Source: JASHVB01 sp035508435 (GTDB lineage Bacteria > Pseudomonadota > Alphaproteobacteria > Acetobacterales > Acetobacteraceae). From it: DNA of 64,000 nucleotides. The notes beneath the pieces are model-generated. The model saw only the letters and a list, made by a program, of their open reading frames with translations. It was not told the DNA's origin and ran no database searches. A program made the translations under genes and the position numbers. Shown here in pieces: positions 8,538 through 17,007 of this stretch. The stretch's first letter is position 1; each line of letters opens with the position of its first letter. Where the stretch lies: NCBI GenBank assembly GCA_035508435.1, contig DATJNA010000010.1, forward strand, positions 12,724 through 76,723. Direction: 5' to 3'.

Positions 8538-9311
8538 TCAGACCGCGCCGGTGCGGAGCACGACGACCAGGATGGTCGCCGCCAGAATACGCAGGTCGAG
8601 CAACAGGCTGCGATGGGCGAGGTAATCGAGGTCGTAGGCCAGTTTGACGCGGGCATCCTCGACCGATGCACCGTAGCGGTACTTGACCTGGGCCCAGCCG
8701 GTGATGCCGGGAAGTACGCGCGTCCGCTCGTCGTAGCGCGGGATCACTTTGCTCAGTTGTGATGTGAAATGCGGGCGCTCTGGGCGCGGTCCCACCAGGC
8801 TCATCTCGCCGCGCAGCACGTTGACCAGTTGCGGCAACTCGTCGATGCGGCAGGCGCGGATGAAGGCGCCCACGCGCGTCACGCGCGGGTCGCCCGCGGC
8901 GGCCCAGCGCGGTCCCAAAGCCTCGGCGTCGGTCCGCATGCTGCGCAGCTTCAGCAAGGTGAAGACGCGGCCGTTCAGTCCCACCCGGTCCTGTCGATAT
9001 AACACCGGCCCTGGTGAATCGAGTTTGATTGCCACCGCGATGAGCAATAGCGGCGGGAGCGTCAGCAGCAAGAGCAGCAGGCTACCGGCTATATCTCGCA
9101 GCCGCCTTACGGCACTGCTGCCTGGCAAGAACTCATCTGGCGCACACCGCCGATCGGCTCGGACAGTCGGTGCGGGTGCCCGAGCGCGTGCCGGCTGGTT
9201 GGCGATCTGATCGATGGTCGCGTCGGTCAATTCCCGGCTCCATACGAATGCGGATACTTTTCCACGCCTGTGGTTGCGGTGAGGTAACCGACAGCCGGAG
9301 CACGCAGCCAA
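8538..9311 (-). CDS. bacterial sugar transferase (undecaprenyl-phosphate glycosyl-1-phosphate transferase)
   Basis: This enzyme starts the lipid-linked assembly of an exopolysaccharide by moving a sugar-1-phosphate onto undecaprenyl phosphate at the inner membrane. After an unusual Arg/Ala-rich N-terminus of about 70 residues there is one hydrophobic segment (about 73-97) and the catalytic domain with KLRSMR (121-126), DELPQL (157-162) and SLVGPRPERP (171-180). At 257 residues it is the short single-domain form and lacks the multi-helix N-terminus of EpsB/WcaJ types. The start is uncertain: the longest frame opens with TTG at 9309-9311. It lies 16 bp after a PEP-CTERM gene on the same strand. 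PEP-CTERM/exosortase loci are commonly tied to exopolysaccharide genes, so co-function is likely. Confidence 0.8.
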   Translation of the reverse strand: MAACSGCRLPHRNHRRGKVSAFVWSRELTDATIDQIANQPARARAPAPTVRADRRCAPDEFLPGSSAVRRLRDIAGSLLLLLLTLPPLLLIAVAIKLDSPGPVLYRQDRVGLNGRVFTLLKLRSMRTDAEALGPRWAAAGDPRVTRVGAFIRACRIDELPQLVNVLRGEMSLVGPRPERPHFTSQLSKVIPRYDERTRVLPGITGWAQVKYRYGASVEDARVKLAYDLDYLAHRSLLLDLRILAATILVVVLRTGAV

Positions 9312-9327
9312 ACTGAAAGGAGTCGTG

Positions 9328-9996
9328 CTACGCCGCCGGCCCGGCGCGGCGCCGGGCCGGTCCGATCAGGCCCAGGCCGACCAGACCGCCCCCGAGCAAT
9401 GCCAGCGAGCCGGGTTCGGGAACGGCGGCGGCGGTGACGGTCGAAGTGAAGGTCGCCGTCGCACCCGGGGCGCCTCCGATGCTGAGCAAGGTCGTCAGCG
9501 AAAACGGCCCGTCGAGCGATTCTGCCACGGTCGCCACCGGCCGGAAGAAACCTACCGAAACCAGATTCGACGCATTGGAAAAGCTGCCCGACGCCACCAG
9601 GTCGGCGGTGCCAAGCGGGTTGTTGGTCGGATCCAGGTAGACACTCCACGACAGTGTGGACATCGGCGAAAGCGTGCCGGTGAGGTCGGCCGCGACCTGC
9701 GTCCGTGCGCCCGGCAAAGCGAGATTGAATTCGGTCGCCGATATCGATAGCGGATTGAACACGCCGCCGATGCTGCTATTGCCACTCACCTTCAGTACGT
9801 CCTGGGTGGCGCTGCCGACAGCCGGCGCACCGTTCACCGTGACGCCGCCGAACGATATAGTGCCGGTCGTCACCGGGATGGACGCCGCCGGACCGTCTTC
9901 GAATTCGAGCGTGGGCGTCAGCGGCGCTGCGCCGACATGCGTGGCGGCAAACGCCGCCATCGCGGCCAGCAGGCCAGCCTTCGAAAGTGCGTGCAT
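9328..9996 (-). CDS. PEP-CTERM sorting domain protein
   Basis: This 222-residue exported protein starts with a signal peptide (cleavage near VGAA-PL at residues 21-26), followed by a Ser/Thr/Gly-rich, beta-strand-like body. It ends with VPEPGSLALLGG, a short membrane span and an Arg-rich tail (ARRRAGPAA). That C-terminus is the PEP-CTERM signal recognised by exosortase, so the protein is expected to be processed and placed outside the cell or in the biofilm matrix. No exosortase gene is in the window. GAGGAG lies at a good distance before the ATG at 9996. The sugar transferase follows at 16 bp, suggesting one operon. The body itself has no recognised domain. Confidence 0.8.
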   Translation of the reverse strand: MHALSKAGLLAAMAAFAATHVGAAPLTPTLEFEDGPAASIPVTTGTISFGGVTVNGAPAVGSATQDVLKVSGNSSIGGVFNPLSISATEFNLALPGARTQVAADLTGTLSPMSTLSWSVYLDPTNNPLGTADLVASGSFSNASNLVSVGFFRPVATVAESLDGPFSLTTLLSIGGAPGATATFTSTVTAAAVPEPGSLALLGGGLVGLGLIGPARRRAGPAA

Positions 9997-10092
9997 GGCA
10001 CTGTCTCCTCAATCTGATTGATTGCTCTCGCTGGCGCGTGCCGTTCCGGCTGCGCGGTGCGATCACTCCTAGAGGCGCGCTCACGCGGCCGC

Positions 10093-10108
10093 TGTGAGTC
10101 GACTCACA
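10093..10108. promoter_or_regulatory. perfect 16-bp palindrome, candidate operator
   Basis: The sequence TGTGAGTCGACTCACA is its own reverse complement. It lies about 97 bp upstream of the PEP-CTERM gene that starts at 9996. A near-identical palindrome lies at 10226-10245 upstream of the divergent collar-domain gene. The pairing suggests one regulator acting on both genes; the regulator is unknown. Confidence 0.5.
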
Positions 10109-10225
10109 TCGGCCGCACGATTGCGCCGGTGCTCGGGGTGACCTCGCAATTCCGCCGATGCGACGCCGGACGGATGCGATGTGATGCAAAGGATGCGTGC
10201 GTGTGCGCGTGGCATTGTGCCGGCT

Positions 10226-10245
10226 GGTGTGAGTCGATTCACACC
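10226..10245. promoter_or_regulatory. 20-bp near-palindrome, candidate operator
   Basis: The sequence GGTGTGAGTCGATTCACACC shares the core TGTGAGTCGA(C/T)TCACA with the perfect palindrome at 10093-10108 and differs from perfect symmetry at one base pair. It ends 53 bp before the start of the collar-domain gene, a place suited to transcriptional control. Confidence 0.5.
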
Positions 10246-10298
10246 GCCTGATTCCACGGCGCGGCATAGGTGCTTCCCACAGCCGGGGGAGAGGCAAG

Positions 10299-11720
10299 AT
10301 GCGTCGCGCTCGTCGTTCGAATCGTCTCGCTATTATCGCGACGGCCGGCGCCATCGGCCTGACCGCCAGTGGCGTGGCTCAGGCCGGACCGATCACCGGC
10401 AGCGGGATGCCGATCGCGACGGAGCAATCGTCGCTCGGCCTGACTTACCTGGTTCGCACCGAGGCGACCAATCTGGCCGACCTCGGCCAGGTCGTGCTGT
10501 TTGCCGGCAACTACGCCCCCGGTGGCTTCTCCATCGCTAACGGACAATTGCTGCCACTCAGCCAGAACACGGTGCTGTTCTCGCAACTCGGAACGACCTA
10601 TGGCGGCAACGGCTTCAGCAATTTTGCCTTGCCCAATTTGTCCGGACGCACGGTGGTCGGAACTGGACAAGGGGCAGGGCTGACCAATCGCAACCTGGGC
10701 AGCGTGGCTGGTGCCGCGACAGAGACGCTGACAGCGAGCGAATTGCCCCCCAATGGGGGCGCCAGCCACGTCAACACGGGCAGTCAGCCGGTTCCAACCT
10801 TGCAGCCTTCGCTGGCACTGAACCAAGGCGTGGTGGTGCAGGGTGCCTTTCCTGTGTCGAGCGGACCGCAGGCGACGAGCCCCCTCATCGGGCAGGTGTT
10901 GACCTTTGCCGGCTCGCTGCCGACGGGCGAACGCGCCGCCGATGGCGCGACACTGCCGATCAACCAGAACGCGCCGCTTTATTCTGTCATCGGCAACACC
11001 TACGGCGGCAGCTTCCCGATCACGTTTGCCCTGCCGAACCTTGCCGGCCGGGCGGTGACCGGCGCCGGCGCCGCGCCCGGTCTGAGCCCGCAGGCTCTGG
11101 GGCAGACAGCAGGCGCGGAGAACACGACGCTCACGGTGGGCAACCTGCCGCCGCAGCCGCTGCGGCTGGCGAATGGCACCACGGCCGTGCTGGGCGGCGG
11201 CATGCCGCTGCCTCTGCAACAGCCATCGCTGGCGCTGCAATACATCATCGCTGTCAACGGCGTGTTTCCGACCGAGGGATCCCAGGTGCCGGACGAAACG
11301 CCGTTCCTTGGAGAAATCACCCCGTTTGCCGGCACCGTGGCGCCCGCGGGCTGGGCATTTGCCAATGGTCAGGTGCTGTCGATCGCAGGCAACCAGGCGT
11401 TGTTCGCGGTGATCGGCGACAGCTTCGGCGGCAATGGGATTTCCACATTTGCGCTGCCTGATCTGGAGGATCGGCTCGCGGTCGGCACCGGCGATGGCGT
11501 CACATTGGGCGAACTGTTCGGCGCGGACAGCGAGACACTGAACTTTGCCGAACTGCCGCTGGGCTACCCTGCCGCAGTGCGGCCAACGAGTGGCGTGCCG
11601 GAGCCGCCGGCGATCGCGATCCTGTTGGTGGCGCTGGCTGGTCTTGGCTGTGCGCGGCGCTGCGCGCGGCGATCATCGGTTGGAACGCTTCGCAGCGGCG
11701 ATATGCGGACGGCTACGTGA
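10299..11720 (+). CDS. PEP-CTERM protein with three phage tail-collar domains
   Basis: This 473-residue exported protein has a signal peptide (residues 1-29, cleavage near AQA-GP) and three copies of a tail-collar (microcystin-dependent-protein-like) unit at about 62-122, 197-257 and 337-397. Each has the pattern FAG..P.G...ANGQ.LP...N..LF...G..YGGNG...FALP(N/D)L..R and is followed by an ETL...ELP-type segment. Between units a QPSLAL(Q/N)YII...G.FP motif recurs. The C-terminus has VPEP at 433-436, a hydrophobic span and an Arg/Cys-rich tail, fitting a PEP-CTERM anchor. Collar domains are otherwise typical of phage tail fibres. GGAGAGG precedes the ATG at 10299. A surface-displayed adhesin-like or binding role is inferred, not shown. 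Confidence 0.8.
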   Translation: MRRARRSNRLAIIATAGAIGLTASGVAQAGPITGSGMPIATEQSSLGLTYLVRTEATNLADLGQVVLFAGNYAPGGFSIANGQLLPLSQNTVLFSQLGTTYGGNGFSNFALPNLSGRTVVGTGQGAGLTNRNLGSVAGAATETLTASELPPNGGASHVNTGSQPVPTLQPSLALNQGVVVQGAFPVSSGPQATSPLIGQVLTFAGSLPTGERAADGATLPINQNAPLYSVIGNTYGGSFPITFALPNLAGRAVTGAGAAPGLSPQALGQTAGAENTTLTVGNLPPQPLRLANGTTAVLGGGMPLPLQQPSLALQYIIAVNGVFPTEGSQVPDETPFLGEITPFAGTVAPAGWAFANGQVLSIAGNQALFAVIGDSFGGNGISTFALPDLEDRLAVGTGDGVTLGELFGADSETLNFAELPLGYPAAVRPTSGVPEPPAIAILLVALAGLGCARRCARRSSVGTLRSGDMRTAT

Positions 11721-12248
11721 GACGCTATCGATAGCGCTGCTATGCAATGCGGACACAGCGGGGACGGCCGGCGCGCCTGATGGTGCGGGCGTCCGCAATT
11801 GCATCGCTTCACTGCGGTCGCCGTCACGGATTTGCGGTGCCCCATTTGCCCGAACAGTTTGCCGCGTAGGCGCGCGGGCCCGCCATCGTCGAACGCGAGC
11901 CCCACATCCTGTGTCGTTGCGTGGACCGGAGCCAGGGTAAGCTCTCTTCGAGAAGCCGCTGTGAGTGGAAAGCAGATCCCGGAAGTCGGCCCGATAACAA
12001 GCGCAGATGCGGAGAGAGAAGTTGGTGACTTGATCCAGCTTGCGGTAATACGGCACGACGTTGATTGCGTCCACCGACCCGCACTATTGCGCGTGTGTTG
12101 AAGGCCGACCTTGGTTGGGACGGTCACGGCCGAACTCGAACAGCCCGCTGCGTCGGTCGGCAGGTGCCGAACGCGATACTCTTGTCATCGATTCGTAATA
12201 GGCACGATCGCGATCGCGGCTGGCTTTTGCGGCACAGCCAGTGATTAT
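11721..12248. other. intergenic region without a recognised gene
   Basis: This 528-bp stretch lies between the collar-domain gene and the first secretion gene. It has short open frames on both strands but none with family resemblance or a convincing ribosome-binding site. It probably contains the promoter of the gspJ-gspK unit. Confidence 0.4.
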
Positions 12249-12273
12249 GCCGGATGGTCTTTCGCCATCCGGC
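12249..12273 (+). promoter_or_regulatory. hairpin over the gspJ start
   Basis: GCCGGATGG and CCATCCGGC form a perfect 9-bp stem around a 7-nt loop (TCTTTCG). The ATG assigned to gspJ (12254-12256) lies inside the left arm. The hairpin could restrict initiation, be a terminator relic, or mean that the true start is elsewhere. Confidence 0.35.
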
Positions 12274-12889
12274 CACGCGGCATCGTATTCTCGACCAGGA
12301 CGGCTTCACCTTGCTCGAGGTGTTGGTCACCCTTGTCGTTCTCGGTCTGTTGACGGTGACGCTGATGCAGGGCGTGCGTGTCGGTCTGCAGGCATGGGCG
12401 CTGGCCGACCGGCTGGACCAGCCCGCCAGCGGGCTGGAGACCACCGACCGGACCTTGCGCCACTTGTTCGAGCTCGCCTCGCCTGGCGAAATCCGTTCTC
12501 GTCAGCCCCCTTTGACGGGCACCGGCCACGCGCTGTCTTTCGTCACCATGCTGCCGCAAGGCTTCGGCGCCCGGATGACGGACATGGCAGACGTGGAGCT
12601 GCGCGTTGCGTCAGGGCATCGACTGGTGTTGCTTTGGCGGCCGCATTACCGGCGGTGGATCGTCGCGCCGCCGCCGCCCTCGGCCGTTACCTTGCTCGAC
12701 GGGGTCGAGCGGCTCGATGTTGCGTACTGGCAGCCACCGTCCGGGCCGCAGCATGGCGGGTGGATGACCGCATGGACCGCGCGCGAGTTACCGCCGCTCG
12801 TGCGTTTGCACATCACGTTCCTGAGCGGCAGCAAGCGGAATTGGCCGGATATCGTCGTTGCGCCGATGCGCGAACTGCCGTCCCCATGA
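12254..12889 (+). CDS. gspJ: type II secretion minor pseudopilin GspJ
   Basis: This is a 211-residue type IV pilin-like protein. A short basic leader ends in the prepilin peptidase site DG-FTLLEV (Gly17/Phe18, Glu22 at the conserved +5 position), followed by one hydrophobic helix and a periplasmic domain. The later segment LLDGVERLDVAYW fits the GspJ (PulJ) family, in which minor pseudopilins cap the pseudopilus that pushes substrates through the secretin. It overlaps the gspK frame by 4 bp (ATGA at 12886-12889), the usual J-K order. No clear ribosome-binding site is seen and the start lies in a hairpin, so the N-terminus is uncertain. Confidence 0.75.
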   Translation: MVFRHPATRHRILDQDGFTLLEVLVTLVVLGLLTVTLMQGVRVGLQAWALADRLDQPASGLETTDRTLRHLFELASPGEIRSRQPPLTGTGHALSFVTMLPQGFGARMTDMADVELRVASGHRLVLLWRPHYRRWIVAPPPPSAVTLLDGVERLDVAYWQPPSGPQHGGWMTAWTARELPPLVRLHITFLSGSKRNWPDIVVAPMRELPSP

Positions 12890-13784
12890 GCAGCAGCAAT
12901 GAATCGCCAGATCAGCCCGGATTTGCATTGCTGGTCGTGTTATGGACCCTCGCGTTCCTGGCATTGGTTCTGACCGGCCTGTTGTCAGTGGGCCGCGATG
13001 CCATCCAGGTTGCCGGCAACATCCGCGATAGGGCGGTCGAGGCGGCTGCGGCCGACGGCGGCGTGCAGCGCGCGATTTTCGAGCTGCGGCGGAGAGTGTG
13101 GCGGTCAGGTGGACCGCCGCATCGCATCTTCGTTGGTCAGACCGCTGTGGTGATCGTGATTGATGATGAGAACGGGCGTATTCATCCGAATTACAGTTCG
13201 TCGGCATTGCTCACTGCCTTGCTTGGCACGGTGGCTCGGCTCCGGCGGAAGCGCAGACCCTGCCGCATGCGATGATCGACTGGCGCACCGTGTCGCCGAG
13301 GTCGCTCGCCGGCGGCCCGAAGCTGGAGCGCGATCGTCAGGCGGACCTGCCGCATGGTCCGCCTGGTCGGCCCTTCGACTGCAGCCACGAGATCGGCCAG
13401 GTCGTCGGCACGCGCGATGACCTGCCGGCGCGATTGCGACCATATTTGTCGGTTGCGCCTATCCGGTTAGCGCAGGTTCATGGGCTGGCCGGCCGATCAC
13501 AGCGCGGTTTCCTGCGCAAACCGGATAGGCGCATGGTCGGTGTATCAGACAGGCGATGCACGCGAGACGGCGGGGTCATCAGTCACCGCGGCGTACTCCA
13601 GGACGCTGCCATGATCGGCCACGTCTCGGCGCTGATCGGTTACACCAGTCCGGACGCCGTCGTACCGATCCGCGCCATGGCACTGCCGGCGGATGGCACG
13701 CGGTGCCAGCGTCGCGCGGTGTTGCGCCCCGCAGGCGAGCAGAAGCGGGGCGAAGTCTCGTGGCAGATCCTGGCCTGGGACTGA
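12886..13784 (+). pseudogene. gspK: frameshifted type II secretion minor pseudopilin GspK
   Basis: The first frame (12886-13275) gives a start overlapping the gspJ stop, a prepilin-like N-terminus (PGFALLVVLWTLAF), and the GspK segment with GGVQRAIFELRR and IDDENGRIHPN. It then leaves the family after LLTALLGTVA. The next frame (entering at about 13232) resumes with PAEAQTLPHAMIDWR, DLPHGPPGRPFD, LRPYLSV and ends in WQILAWD, all in the order expected of GspK. One missing base near 13230-13236 explains the break. An 80-bp palindrome (13454-13533) interrupts the second part. Either gspK is inactive here or the sequence has an error; the palindrome is a separate anomaly. Confidence 0.75.
13454..13533. 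repeat. 80-bp palindromic insert in gspK
   Basis: Two 23-nt arms (13454-13476 and 13511-13533) are inverted copies with a single A-A mismatch (15 bp outer plus 7 bp inner stem) around a 34-nt loop. The insert falls in the GspK reading frame after LRPYLSV and encodes residues not expected in the family. It looks like a REP-type or miniature mobile unit. Confidence 0.65.
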
Positions 13785-13903
13785 TCCAGGGGCGCGACAG
13801 GACAAGGGCGACCGTTTCGGGCCGCCCTCGCGTTGCTCCCCGTCATCCCGGTTATTTCAACATATTGTAAGGTTATGTGAGATCTTTCGATGGTCTCGGT
13901 CTC

Positions 13904-15139
13904 TTAGGAGAAGTTGCTGGTGGTGAGGTGAGTGATGTTGGCGAACGTAATGCGCGTGTCGTCGGAGAGCGTGATCGTCACCGACGTCCCATTGGTGCTC
14001 TGCCCGGCCAGCGCTTTTGAGGCCTCGTTCGATTTGTAACCGGACAGCTCGATCAGCAACTGGCTGGCATTGGTCAGGCCCTCGACCAGCTCGCTACCGC
14101 CGGCCTGGCCGTGGATTGCATCGAAAATGGCCTGGAAGCTGCTTGAGGGCACCGCCGTAATAGTGGCATTGCCGGTACCAAAGACGAAGGTGCTCTGGCC
14201 GGTGCTGCCCGTGATCTGATCCGAGCCGGTGCCGGCATAGAAGGTATCCTGGCCGGAGGCAGCGCCACCGAACAAAGTCTCGTTGCCGGACGCGGCGTGC
14301 AGTTGCTGCGCCGCGCTGCCACCGGCATAGAGCTGGTCATTGTTGCCGCCAGCGTACAATGTTGCGGGCCCGCTGCCGGCCTGCAGGAAGTTGTTGCCGG
14401 CACTGCCGCCATAGAACAGATCGGGGCCGGTACCGCCGAACAGCGTGTCGCTGCCGCTGCCGCCGAACACTGTCGCGCCATTGGCGGCGACAAGGAACAG
14501 CATGCTGCTGTTGCCGTAAATCACGTCGGTGGCGCTCTGGCCTCCGCTGGAGGATGCAACAACGGTCTCGCTGCCGGAGCCGGCCAGGATCGTATCATTG
14601 CCCGTAGTAGAGATCAGGTCGCTTCCCGAGCCAAGCTGGATGTAGTTGTTGCCGCCGCCCGCGCCGATGGTGTCGTTGCCGCTGCCGAGTGCGCGGATCG
14701 TGTCGTTGCCGTTGCCAGTACCGATCAACCATGCGCCCGGATCGGAGGCGGCAATGACGATCTGGTTGTTGCCGCCGCCTGCCACGATGGAGCCGTTGCC
14801 GGCTGTCGCATTGAAGCTCAGGTTGCCGCTGCCCGACAGGATGCGTTCATTGGCGTCGCCGGAGCCAAATATGTCCGCCGACGCCGCGGCGTTTATGACA
14901 TTGTCGTAGCCATGGGGCAGGAAAGCCACGGTATTGCCGCTGGCGACGAATTCCCCCGTGACGCCCGGCGGCAAGGCCGGCGGTGGACCGTCGCTGCTGT
15001 CCACCGGCTGGATCGTGCCAGCCGCCACGCCACTGGCGATCGCTGCCGCAAGCTGTTGAGCTATCACGTAATTCTGGGTCGTGTCATACGATAGGGAGAC
15101 GATAGACCCGTGTGCACCCGGAACGGTCACGCTGGCCAT
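13904..15139 (-). CDS. RTX-like repeat protein
   Basis: This 411-residue protein is dominated by Gly/Asp/Asn-rich repeats. After an N-terminal domain of about 75 residues with no signal peptide, repeats of the general form GSGNDTIxAGGGNNxI run from about 85 to 325, including GGSGSDTLFGGTGPDLFYGG-like units that resemble calcium-binding RTX nonapeptides. The last 85 residues (from FQAIFDAIHGQAGG) form a non-repetitive C-terminus ending TTSNFS. Such proteins are usually exported by type I systems through a C-terminal signal; no type I genes are in the window. It lies between type II secretion genes on the opposite strand. GAGGGG precedes the ATG at 15139. Confidence 0.75.
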   Translation of the reverse strand: MASVTVPGAHGSIVSLSYDTTQNYVIAQQLAAAIASGVAAGTIQPVDSSDGPPPALPPGVTGEFVASGNTVAFLPHGYDNVINAAASADIFGSGDANERILSGSGNLSFNATAGNGSIVAGGGNNQIVIAASDPGAWLIGTGNGNDTIRALGSGNDTIGAGGGNNYIQLGSGSDLISTTGNDTILAGSGSETVVASSSGGQSATDVIYGNSSMLFLVAANGATVFGGSGSDTLFGGTGPDLFYGGSAGNNFLQAGSGPATLYAGGNNDQLYAGGSAAQQLHAASGNETLFGGAASGQDTFYAGTGSDQITGSTGQSTFVFGTGNATITAVPSSSFQAIFDAIHGQAGGSELVEGLTNASQLLIELSGYKSNEASKALAGQSTNGTSVTITLSDDTRITFANITHLTTSNFS

Positions 15140-15874
15140 TGCTTGGGACCCCTCAAGAAAGAAAACCTCTGCCGGACAAACGGACTGCGCGGTGGTCGCG
15201 GCGCGATAGCGGGGCGCGCCGTCGTCTCAGGCACTCTCTGCGCTCAGGCAGCCTTAGTTGCTTGGGTCTCTACCGCTTAAGGTTGTATTTCTGATAGCCT
15301 AATCGACGAAAAGTTGCAATACGAGAATTCTCTTTTTTATCTGGTGATAACGATCAAAGGAGAACAACCATAGGTGATGCTTGTCAGCTCGCTGGTGCTC
15401 GGCTCTCGGTGGCCCACCGGTGCGCGTTGAGGGGCCGGATCGCACGGCCACGGCCGCACGGCCCTCCACCATGACGGTTGAGATGACGGACGCTGTAGAG
15501 TGATGCGACACGCCAAGTATGCGAATCCGTCTCCTGGCATGTTGGTCAAGACGAACGATGGCGGCCCATCGTCCACAGCGTCGCAGCGCTCGGCCCGGAG
15601 TGTCGTGCGGTTGACGGCACGACGCCTTGCTATGCGGATCGCGGCAATCCTGTACCCACGATCATCGGAACACGACTTGCGCGAACAGTGTCATTTGCGA
15701 AGACCGCTGGCGGAGCGTGGCGGCAACGACGCGATCTCGTTCTGCCAGGTGGCTGGACCCGCCGCGCACGAAAACGACAGGGATTTCGCCGCCGCCATGC
15801 TTCGCTCACGGTTCTCGCGGCAACCGATGGACTGCGTCTCGCGCGTCTCGATTTGCCGGTACTGTCGCCGAAAC
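15140..15874. other. 735-bp region without a recognised gene
   Basis: This holds the promoter region of the RTX-like gene (minus strand) and a lower-GC patch near 15280-15370. Open frames on either strand show no recognisable family. No repeat or RNA gene was found. Confidence 0.4.
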
Positions 15875-16660
15875 CTACTCGTTAATCTCGTAAACCACCG
15901 GACAGTGGTCGAAATGGGTCAGGATGTCCCACCAAACCGCTTCGCTCGCGCAGTTGTTCAGTTTCTGAATGTCGGCATCGCGGCCATGCGCGAGGTAATC
16001 GATCGGTCCCACATTCGGATTGAGCGTGATATTGTTGTAACGTTGATTGTTCGAAAGGTGATAGTTCGGCAACAGGGTTGATGGAACCGCTCGATAGGCC
16101 TGCATGTTCCACTGAGTGAACGTTAGGTTAGTGCCCTGGTGGCTCTGCGGTGCCATGGCAGGCAGCATGAGTCCCAGCGCTTCGGCCAGATGGCAGTTGA
16201 AGTCGCCGCCTACCAGCGACCTATGTGCCCTGGCGAGATAATCCCTGACGGCCTCTGCCGCACCCCTTCCCCCCCGCGTGGACGCGTTGGCGTGGATGGC
16301 CCAGATTTCTTTGCCAAGCATGGCCGACGTAACCTTCACCAGCGCGCGCCTCTGATCGAGGCCGTCCATCGTCAGCGTCCGGCCCTGCAACTGGTAGAAC
16401 TCGATGTCCGCGGGCCTGGCGAACGCGGCAAGGCACTTGGTCGTCTCGTTGTAGTTGCTATCCAGCGTGTTCACATAGTTGATCGTTCGAAAGCCGGTAT
16501 TGGTTTCGATCGCGCATGGCGTGCCGACGAGCATTCGGAAGCTCACCTCCTCAAGCAGGAGCAGTTCCGGTATCTCCGTCGTCACCCAGTTGTTGAAGAT
16601 GTCGACCTTCGCCCGAGGGCTGCTGTCCCCTAGCGTGCAGTTCCAGAATGCGACCTTCAC
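15875..16660 (-). CDS. endonuclease/exonuclease/phosphatase (EEP) family protein
   Basis: This 261-residue protein has the EEP fold motifs in order: an N-terminal FWN (residues 5-7), LLLEEV with the metal-binding Glu near 38, VGGDFNCH near 150 (catalytic Asp-x-Asn) and DHCPVVYEI near the C-terminus (Asp-His pair). EEP enzymes cut phosphodiester or phosphomonoester bonds in DNA, RNA, lipids or inositol phosphates; the substrate here is unknown. No signal peptide is visible. The start is a GTG at 16658-16660 with GGGGGAGG about 6 nt upstream. It lies inside the type II secretion cluster, though nothing shows that it is secreted. Confidence 0.8.
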   Translation of the reverse strand: MKVAFWNCTLGDSSPRAKVDIFNNWVTTEIPELLLLEEVSFRMLVGTPCAIETNTGFRTINYVNTLDSNYNETTKCLAAFARPADIEFYQLQGRTLTMDGLDQRRALVKVTSAMLGKEIWAIHANASTRGGRGAAEAVRDYLARAHRSLVGGDFNCHLAEALGLMLPAMAPQSHQGTNLTFTQWNMQAYRAVPSTLLPNYHLSNNQRYNNITLNPNVGPIDYLAHGRDADIQKLNNCASEAVWWDILTHFDHCPVVYEINE

Positions 16661-17007
16661 GCGAACCTCCCCCGCACGTTCGCGTGAATGTGAAGCAAGG
16701 CATCATCACCGTTCAATCCTGGCGTGAACCGCGTAGCAGTGCTCACGCCGATGTGATCGATCCGGCCGACACGGAAGGGTGTTGCGGCCTGCCGCCGTTC
16801 CCATTGTGCCAGGCGCGGGCCGGGCCCAATGGCATGGCATGTGGCCTCATATGATTGCACTCCGCCCGCTGCGGCGTTGTCTGCCCGCGGCCGATTGCCG
16901 CGATCTTCTCACTGTTCTACGGAGGGCCGGGCACCGACCCACGCTACCAATCCACGTCCACTGTTTCACTGGCTTCGGTTGGCCAATGCCGCACAAGGTT
17001 ATGCGTT

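Noticed and set aside
9950..10298. Sigma-54 promoter for the PEP-CTERM genes
   Set aside because: PEP-CTERM genes in other bacteria can depend on sigma-54, but I found no GG-N10-GC pair of good quality at a fitting distance on either strand.
11564..12127. 187-codon minus-strand frame after the collar-domain gene
   Set aside because: It overlaps the 3' end of a well-supported gene, has no domain resemblance, and its codon positions do not show the expected bias.
13904..15139. Haemolysin toxin
   Set aside because: The repeats are RTX-like but the protein is short and lacks a pore-forming or enzymatic domain, so a toxin label is not supported.
15500..16081. 193-codon plus-strand frame upstream of and overlapping the EEP gene
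   Set aside because: Composition is not protein-like, and it overlaps the conserved C-terminus of the EEP gene on the other strand.
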